Shown here one piece after another: positions 35,749 to 38,746 of a DNA stretch of 38,746 nt. The stretch spans positions 1 through 38,746 of the forward strand of contig NZ_JAKFWH010000063.1 of assembly GCF_021731985.1 (NCBI RefSeq), in the 5' to 3' direction. The number at the start of each line of letters is the position of its first letter. Position 1 is the first letter of the stretch. The notes beneath the pieces were generated by a model. The model saw only the letters and a program-made list of their open reading frames with translations, searched no databases and was not told the origin of the DNA. Both the position numbers and the translations under genes were made by a program. This DNA comes from Nitrosomonas sp. (GTDB taxonomy: Bacteria; Pseudomonadota; Gammaproteobacteria; Burkholderiales; Nitrosomonadaceae).

Positions 35749-36504
35749 ATGGAGTCTTTTGTTCAGCGAGTGGAATTATTAATTGAAATTGGTTGGAAAT
35801 GCGACGATGCGGACGCATACTCAAGCTGGTCCCGTAGAGTTACTGCCTTTCTTCAAGCAGCAATGGGAGAAGAAGCGGCTTCGGCATTCGTGGCATTTGA
35901 CGAAGGGAATGCTGATCGTTCTTGGAGGCGTTATCGTGATCGCCAGCTAGGTCATCTCGAAGGATTGGCGCTTCGAGTTGAATCTGTCGGCTTGGCTGAA
36001 ACAAAATCTCAGATTGATCCTGCGCAGCGTATGTTTGCATCTAAATCAAACTCCCGAAAAGTTTTTCTGGTGCATGGTCATAATAATGAAGCGAAAGAGT
36101 CGGTTGCGCGTTTCCTGGAGCGTATAGGTCTTGAGCCTATTATTCTCCATGAACAAGCTAATGAAGGGAGGACAATCATTGAAAAGTTTGAAGCTTTTGC
36201 TGATGACGTGCCCTTTGCAGTTGTACTTATGACTGGGGACGATGTTGGATCCAAAGTTGGCCCGGAACAAATGCTCGTTCCTAGAGCGCGTCAGAATGTA
36301 ATACTTGAACTTGGTTATTTTGCTGGTAAGTTGGGTCGGAGTCGTGTGTCAGCACTGTATATTTCAGGGCTTGATGTTCCATCTGACCTTCACGGTGTTT
36401 TGTTCACCGAACTTGACGAAAAGGGTGCGTGGCGTACTAAAGTAGCACAGGAGTTGGTGAGTGCAGGTATGAAAATTAAGCTTGAAGGCTTGCTTCAGTC
36501 ATAA
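35749..36504 (+). CDS. TIR-like nucleotide-binding protein (CAP12/Pycsar effector type)
   Basis: The 251-residue product has a helical N-terminal region (residues 1-100) and a C-terminal TIR-like domain (about 104-245) of the family used as effector in CBASS and Pycsar anti-phage systems. Family marks are KVFLVHGHNNEAKESVARFL, LHEQANEGRTIIEKFE, VVLMTGDDVG and RQNVILELGYFAGKLGRSRV, in which Glu187 is the expected NAD-cleaving residue. AAGGAG precedes the ATG. No cyclic-nucleotide synthase, STING-like or other sensor gene lies within the window, so if it is a defence effector its N-terminal region or a distant gene must sense infection. NADase activity is inferred from the family. Confidence 0.87.
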   Translation: MESFVQRVELLIEIGWKCDDADAYSSWSRRVTAFLQAAMGEEAASAFVAFDEGNADRSWRRYRDRQLGHLEGLALRVESVGLAETKSQIDPAQRMFASKSNSRKVFLVHGHNNEAKESVARFLERIGLEPIILHEQANEGRTIIEKFEAFADDVPFAVVLMTGDDVGSKVGPEQMLVPRARQNVILELGYFAGKLGRSRVSALYISGLDVPSDLHGVLFTELDEKGAWRTKVAQELVSAGMKIKLEGLLQS

Positions 36505-36522
36505 CATGAGGGGCCCCGTAGG

Positions 36523-36564
36523 GCCGTAGGGTGCAATAGCGGTCTTCCGCGTATTGCGCCGCGG
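36523..36564 (+). repeat. REP-like hairpin, copy A
   Basis: The element starts GCCGTAGGGTGCAATAGCGG and folds as GGTGCAATA-GCGG / CCGC-G-TATTGCGCC with a four-base loop. The preceding bases repeat CCGTAGGG in tandem. It shares its first 17 bases with copy B at 37489, and most later differences keep pairing. Together they flank the PEP-CTERM gene. Confidence 0.8.
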
Positions 36565-36601
36565 ACAGTTTATTTGTTCTCCACACTAATCGGATCTAAT
36601 T

Positions 36602-36630
36602 TTGACAACCAATTCGACTCTCTGTACATT
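36602..36630 (+). promoter_or_regulatory. Predicted sigma-70 promoter of the PEP-CTERM gene
   Basis: TTGACA at 36602-36607 and TACATT at 36625-36630 are separated by 17 nt. A start near 36637 would leave an AT-rich leader of about 150 nt. That leader contains an inverted repeat TAGATA/TATCTA (36734-36739 and 36752-36757) that could be an operator. Confidence 0.5.
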
Positions 36631-36787
36631 CATTTCTGAAGAAAAGTACATTTTATTTTTCTTTTATCCTGGGTTTAAGAAATATCGCTTTAAACAATTT
36701 AATGGCCAGGTTTATAAAATTGGCTGAAGGTTATAGATAATTAGGTAAAAGTATCTAATATCAGTCAAATAACAGAGAGGAAAAACT

Positions 36788-37417
36788 ATGAATAAAATAA
36801 ATAAGATTACGCTCAGTGCTATGCTCGCGCTCTTGATTGGTACGCTAGGTCACGCCAATGCCGCATCTGTTTTGAACGACCCGTTCCAGTTGGACGGGAA
36901 CGTTGATGGCAATTCCATTGCCGGTGCAACGGGCATTGCTGGCCAGCCCGCTATCGGTTCCGATGACATCAACCTCAATGCTGGCGATTTTACCGTTCAT
37001 TTGGCATGGGTTGATGCGGATAGTTTCGATCTACGGATTGAGTCGATATTTTCTGCGCATACGATAAGCGGTGTGAGTCTCACATTGTCTGACCTCAACT
37101 TTCAATCTGGAGGAAATCCTGTAAACATCATTGGTGCGGTGTTCAACCCAAATGAGAATGGCTACCTTGGCTTTTTCTTTGATCCGATCAACAATGATAC
37201 CGCTCCTCCTCGACCGGGTGATCCGATTGTCAGCTGGATGGCTGATTCAGTGACGGTCGAGTATGGCAGTGATTGGAATTTGCTTACCGTTGCCGATCAA
37301 CCAACCCTGCGTTTTGATGTACTGACCGCCGTACCGGAGCCGAGCACGTATGCAATGTTACTGGCTGGATTAGGGTTGTTGGCATTCTCGGCTCGGCGCA
37401 GCAAGCCAAACACCTAA
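36788..37417 (+). CDS. PEP-CTERM sorting domain protein
   Basis: The 209-residue product is a secreted protein of the exosortase system. It has a signal peptide (KINKITLSAMLALLIGTLGH, cleavage probably after ANA at residue 25). A beta-rich middle of unknown function follows (about 26-180), with segments such as DFTVHLAWVDADSFDLRI. It ends with a PEP-CTERM tail, VPEPSTYAMLLAGLGLLAFS followed by ARRS. Family knowledge says the tail is cut by an exosortase (EpsH/XrtA type) linked to exopolysaccharide export; no exosortase gene is in this window. AGAGAGGAAA is a strong ribosome-binding site. It has its own promoter and terminator and lies between REP-like elements. Confidence 0.93.
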   Translation: MNKINKITLSAMLALLIGTLGHANAASVLNDPFQLDGNVDGNSIAGATGIAGQPAIGSDDINLNAGDFTVHLAWVDADSFDLRIESIFSAHTISGVSLTLSDLNFQSGGNPVNIIGAVFNPNENGYLGFFFDPINNDTAPPRPGDPIVSWMADSVTVEYGSDWNLLTVADQPTLRFDVLTAVPEPSTYAMLLAGLGLLAFSARRSKPNT

Positions 37418-37443
37418 ACTGATTTAGTTGTATTTCAAATAAT

Positions 37444-37470
37444 CCCGTCTGTATGGCGGGGTTTTCTTTT
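37444..37470 (+). terminator. Rho-independent terminator of the PEP-CTERM gene
   Basis: CCCGTC (37444-37449) pairs with GGCGGG (37455-37460) around a five-base loop and is followed by TTTTCTTTT, 27 nt behind the stop codon. Confidence 0.8.
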
Positions 37471-37488
37471 GTGGTTGTTAATAAAAAA

Positions 37489-37532
37489 GCCGTAGGGTGC
37501 AATAGTGGCTTTCCGCATGTTGTACCGTGGGG
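37489..37532 (+). repeat. REP-like hairpin, copy B
   Basis: The sequence starts GCCGTAGGGTGCAATAGTGG, like copy A. It folds as GGTGCAATA-GTGG / CCGC-A-TGTTGTACC with loop CTTT. Compared with copy A, changes on one arm leave G-T or new A-T pairs, so the hairpin and not just the sequence seems conserved. It has the same orientation as copy A. Confidence 0.8.
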
Positions 37533-37584
37533 AATCCAACCTGCTGCGTAGTCCGGCTATCGACTATTACGTCCTACTTGTGAA

Positions 37585-37611
37585 TGCGGATTACGAGTTG
37601 AATAATCCGCA
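37585..37611. repeat. Third palindromic element
   Basis: TGCGGATTA and TAATCCGCA form a perfect 9-bp inverted repeat with a nine-base loop, a form resembling the GCGGATTA-type REP palindromes of many proteobacteria. It stands between REP-like copy B and the membrane-protein gene. Confidence 0.65.
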
Positions 37612-37682
37612 ATATAGATTTCTCATTGTGCCCGAAATGACTGTTATTCATGGTTGCCGTAAGCGAAGAAGAAAAAGGGGTT

Positions 37683-38282
37683 ATGTTTTACAAAGAGATT
37701 TTAAGCGGTGTGGCCATCGTGCTCACATTGATGGCGTTTGTTCCCTATATTCGTGCAATCCTGGGCGGCACAGTGAAACCGCATGTCTTTTCCTGGGTGA
37801 TTTGGGGTGCGACCACCTTTCTGGCTTTTCTGGCGCAGTTAGAGGACAAAGGCGGTGTGGGTGCTTGGCCGATCGGTGTTTCAGGCAGCATTACGATATT
37901 TATTGCATTTCTGGCTTACTTGAAACGTGCCGATGTGACCATCACGAAAACCGATTGGTTATTTTTTGTTGCGGCGCTGTCTTCTTTGCCGCTGTGGTAC
38001 TTTACGTCAGATCCGTTATGGGCGGTGGTTTTGCTGACTACTGTCGATGTAATCGGATTCGGACCTACGATCAGGAAAGCCTATCACTTTCCGTATTCAG
38101 AATCGTTGCTGTTTTTTGGTTTGTTCACGGTGCGTAATCTGCTGGTCATGATGGCGTTTGAGAACTACTCGGTCACGACCCTCTTATTTCCTGCGGTCAT
38201 CGCGGTAGTGTGCATGCTGTTAATGGGGATGGTCGCGTATCGAAGGCGGGTTCTCGCAGCACAAGGAATGGGAGCGGTATAG
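37683..38282 (+). CDS. Polytopic membrane protein with PQ-loop-like repeats
   Basis: The ATG at 37683 (MFYKEILSGVAIVLTLMAF) follows AAAAGGGG and is preferred; an ATG at 37650 would add 11 charged residues without a ribosome-binding site. The 199-residue product has about seven hydrophobic segments. Two similar stretches, AFVPYIRAILGGTVKPHVFS and GFGPTIRKAYHFPYSESLLF, have the proline, the following helix and the Ser/His-aromatic pattern of PQ-loop (SWEET-like) repeats, so a small-molecule transporter is conceivable. That is inference, as the Gln of the PQ motif is not present. A competing open frame (37505-38137) overlaps it but has no such regularity. Confidence 0.8.
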   Translation: MFYKEILSGVAIVLTLMAFVPYIRAILGGTVKPHVFSWVIWGATTFLAFLAQLEDKGGVGAWPIGVSGSITIFIAFLAYLKRADVTITKTDWLFFVAALSSLPLWYFTSDPLWAVVLLTTVDVIGFGPTIRKAYHFPYSESLLFFGLFTVRNLLVMMAFENYSVTTLLFPAVIAVVCMLLMGMVAYRRRVLAAQGMGAV

Positions 38283-38386
38283 TTTTGAGAAATTTCTGGA
38301 ATGCTGTGCCAGTTAATGACACGCAGGGTTCGCAGAATTCACTTTCTGAATGGATTCATTCTGATTAAACCGCAGGAGATTAAAAG

Positions 38387-38599
38387 ATGGCTTATAAGGA
38401 ATACAAAGTGTTACATGTGACAGAAGGCGGAATCGGAACGATTTTCCTGGGGGCGTCGGGGATTCCGATCAAGCGGCTGGAAACGACATTGAATAAAGAG
38501 GCGGCGGATGGCTGGACACTGGTATTCCAGTTTGTCGAGCAGAAGCGCTTTATGCTGTTCTGGAAACGGGAAGCAGTCATTATTACGCTGGCCCGCTGA
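38387..38599 (+). CDS. DUF4177-like small protein
   Basis: The 70-residue product begins AYKEYKVLHVTEGGIGTIFL and has LETTLNKEAADGWTLVFQFV, the pattern of DUF4177 proteins (a YKV strand, then LN..G..GW.LV and a last strand). The role of this family is not known. A GCAGGAGA ribosome-binding site stands seven bases before the ATG. It precedes the truncated gene at the window edge by 25 nt and may be cotranscribed with it. Confidence 0.8.
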   Translation: MAYKEYKVLHVTEGGIGTIFLGASGIPIKRLETTLNKEAADGWTLVFQFVEQKRFMLFWKREAVIITLAR

Positions 38600-38624
38600 C
38601 TTTCAAAGCGGGTGTGCAAAAATA

Positions 38625-38746
38625 ATGAAAACGAAAGAAGCAATTCAGGAAGCGGAAGAGCGTATCCGGAAACTGGTGCGCGAATTACCGGATGAAAAAA
38701 GATTATTATTTTTCCAGCAAGCAGAAAAAGATCTGAAAGATCCGGA
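38625..38746 (+). CDS. Unidentified small protein, N-terminal part (cut by window edge)
   Basis: From the ATG at 38625 forty codons are open to the window end: KTKEAIQEAEERIRKLVREL, then PDEKRLLFFQQAEKDLKDP. It is charged and probably helical, perhaps a coiled coil. It follows the DUF4177-like gene by 25 nt. The ribosome-binding site is poor (AAAAATA before the ATG). Product and length are unknown. Confidence 0.55.
   Translation, partial: MKTKEAIQEAEERIRKLVRELPDEKRLLFFQQAEKDLKDP

Noticed and set aside
37505..38137. 210-residue plus-strand open frame overlapping the membrane protein gene
   Set aside because: It runs through REP-like hairpins, has Cys/Arg-rich random composition and no ribosome-binding site; the overlapping frame at 37683-38282 has regular hydrophobic segments.

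Overview
The window reads as a chromosomal segment of a betaproteobacterium. The gene order, the bioBFHCD cluster, the Mg-type HemB, a PEP-CTERM protein and short REP-like palindromes would suit a Nitrosomonas-like member of the Nitrosomonadaceae, but that genus-level placement is inference. No rRNA, tRNA, CRISPR array, transposase or integrase gene was seen.

Region 1 (1-14652) is a continuous S10-spc-alpha ribosomal superoperon: the tail of tuf, then rpsJ-rplCDWB-rpsS-rplV-rpsC-rplP-rpmC-rpsQ, a 182-nt gap, rplN-rplX-rplE-rpsN-rpsH-rplF-rplR-rpsE-rpmD-rplO-secY-infA-rpmJ, then rpsM-rpsK-rpsD-rpoA-rplQ. It is AT-rich and all genes look intact. Region 2 (14653-18359) holds birA, coaX, engB and hemB; a probable anti-hemB-type small RNA lies on the minus strand between engB and hemB. 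Region 3 (18383-25887) has the penicillin-binding protein 1A gene divergent from pilMNOPQ, the inner-membrane platform and secretin of type IV pili. Region 4 (25895-31688) has trmL and comF on the minus strand, then the biotin cluster bioB-bioF-bioH-bioC-bioD. BioH and BioC make the pimeloyl precursor and BioF, BioD and BioB finish biotin; bioA is not here. BirA at 14.7 kb has an N-terminal helix-turn-helix, so it may be both ligase and repressor.

Region 5 (31689-38746) is accessory. A GC-richer gene for a 769-residue protein of unknown function, with two NPQP-type proline motifs and aromatic/cysteine clusters, sits as a self-contained unit. It has a perfect Crp/Fnr-type palindrome (TGTGA-N6-TCACA) centred about 41.5 nt before a predicted start point, a stem-loop at the very start of the predicted transcript, a strong ribosome-binding site and a strong terminator. 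Immediately behind the terminator lies a decayed, divergent second copy of the last third of bioD, in the same orientation as the intact bioD in front. The gene is therefore bracketed by two bioD 3' ends, a footprint of insertion or recombination.

The rest of region 5 contains an unknown 212-residue protein, an orphan TIR-like (CAP12/Pycsar-type) putative defence effector, a PEP-CTERM secreted protein bracketed by REP-like hairpins, a polytopic membrane protein with PQ-loop-like repeats, a DUF4177-like small protein and a truncated small ORF at the right edge.
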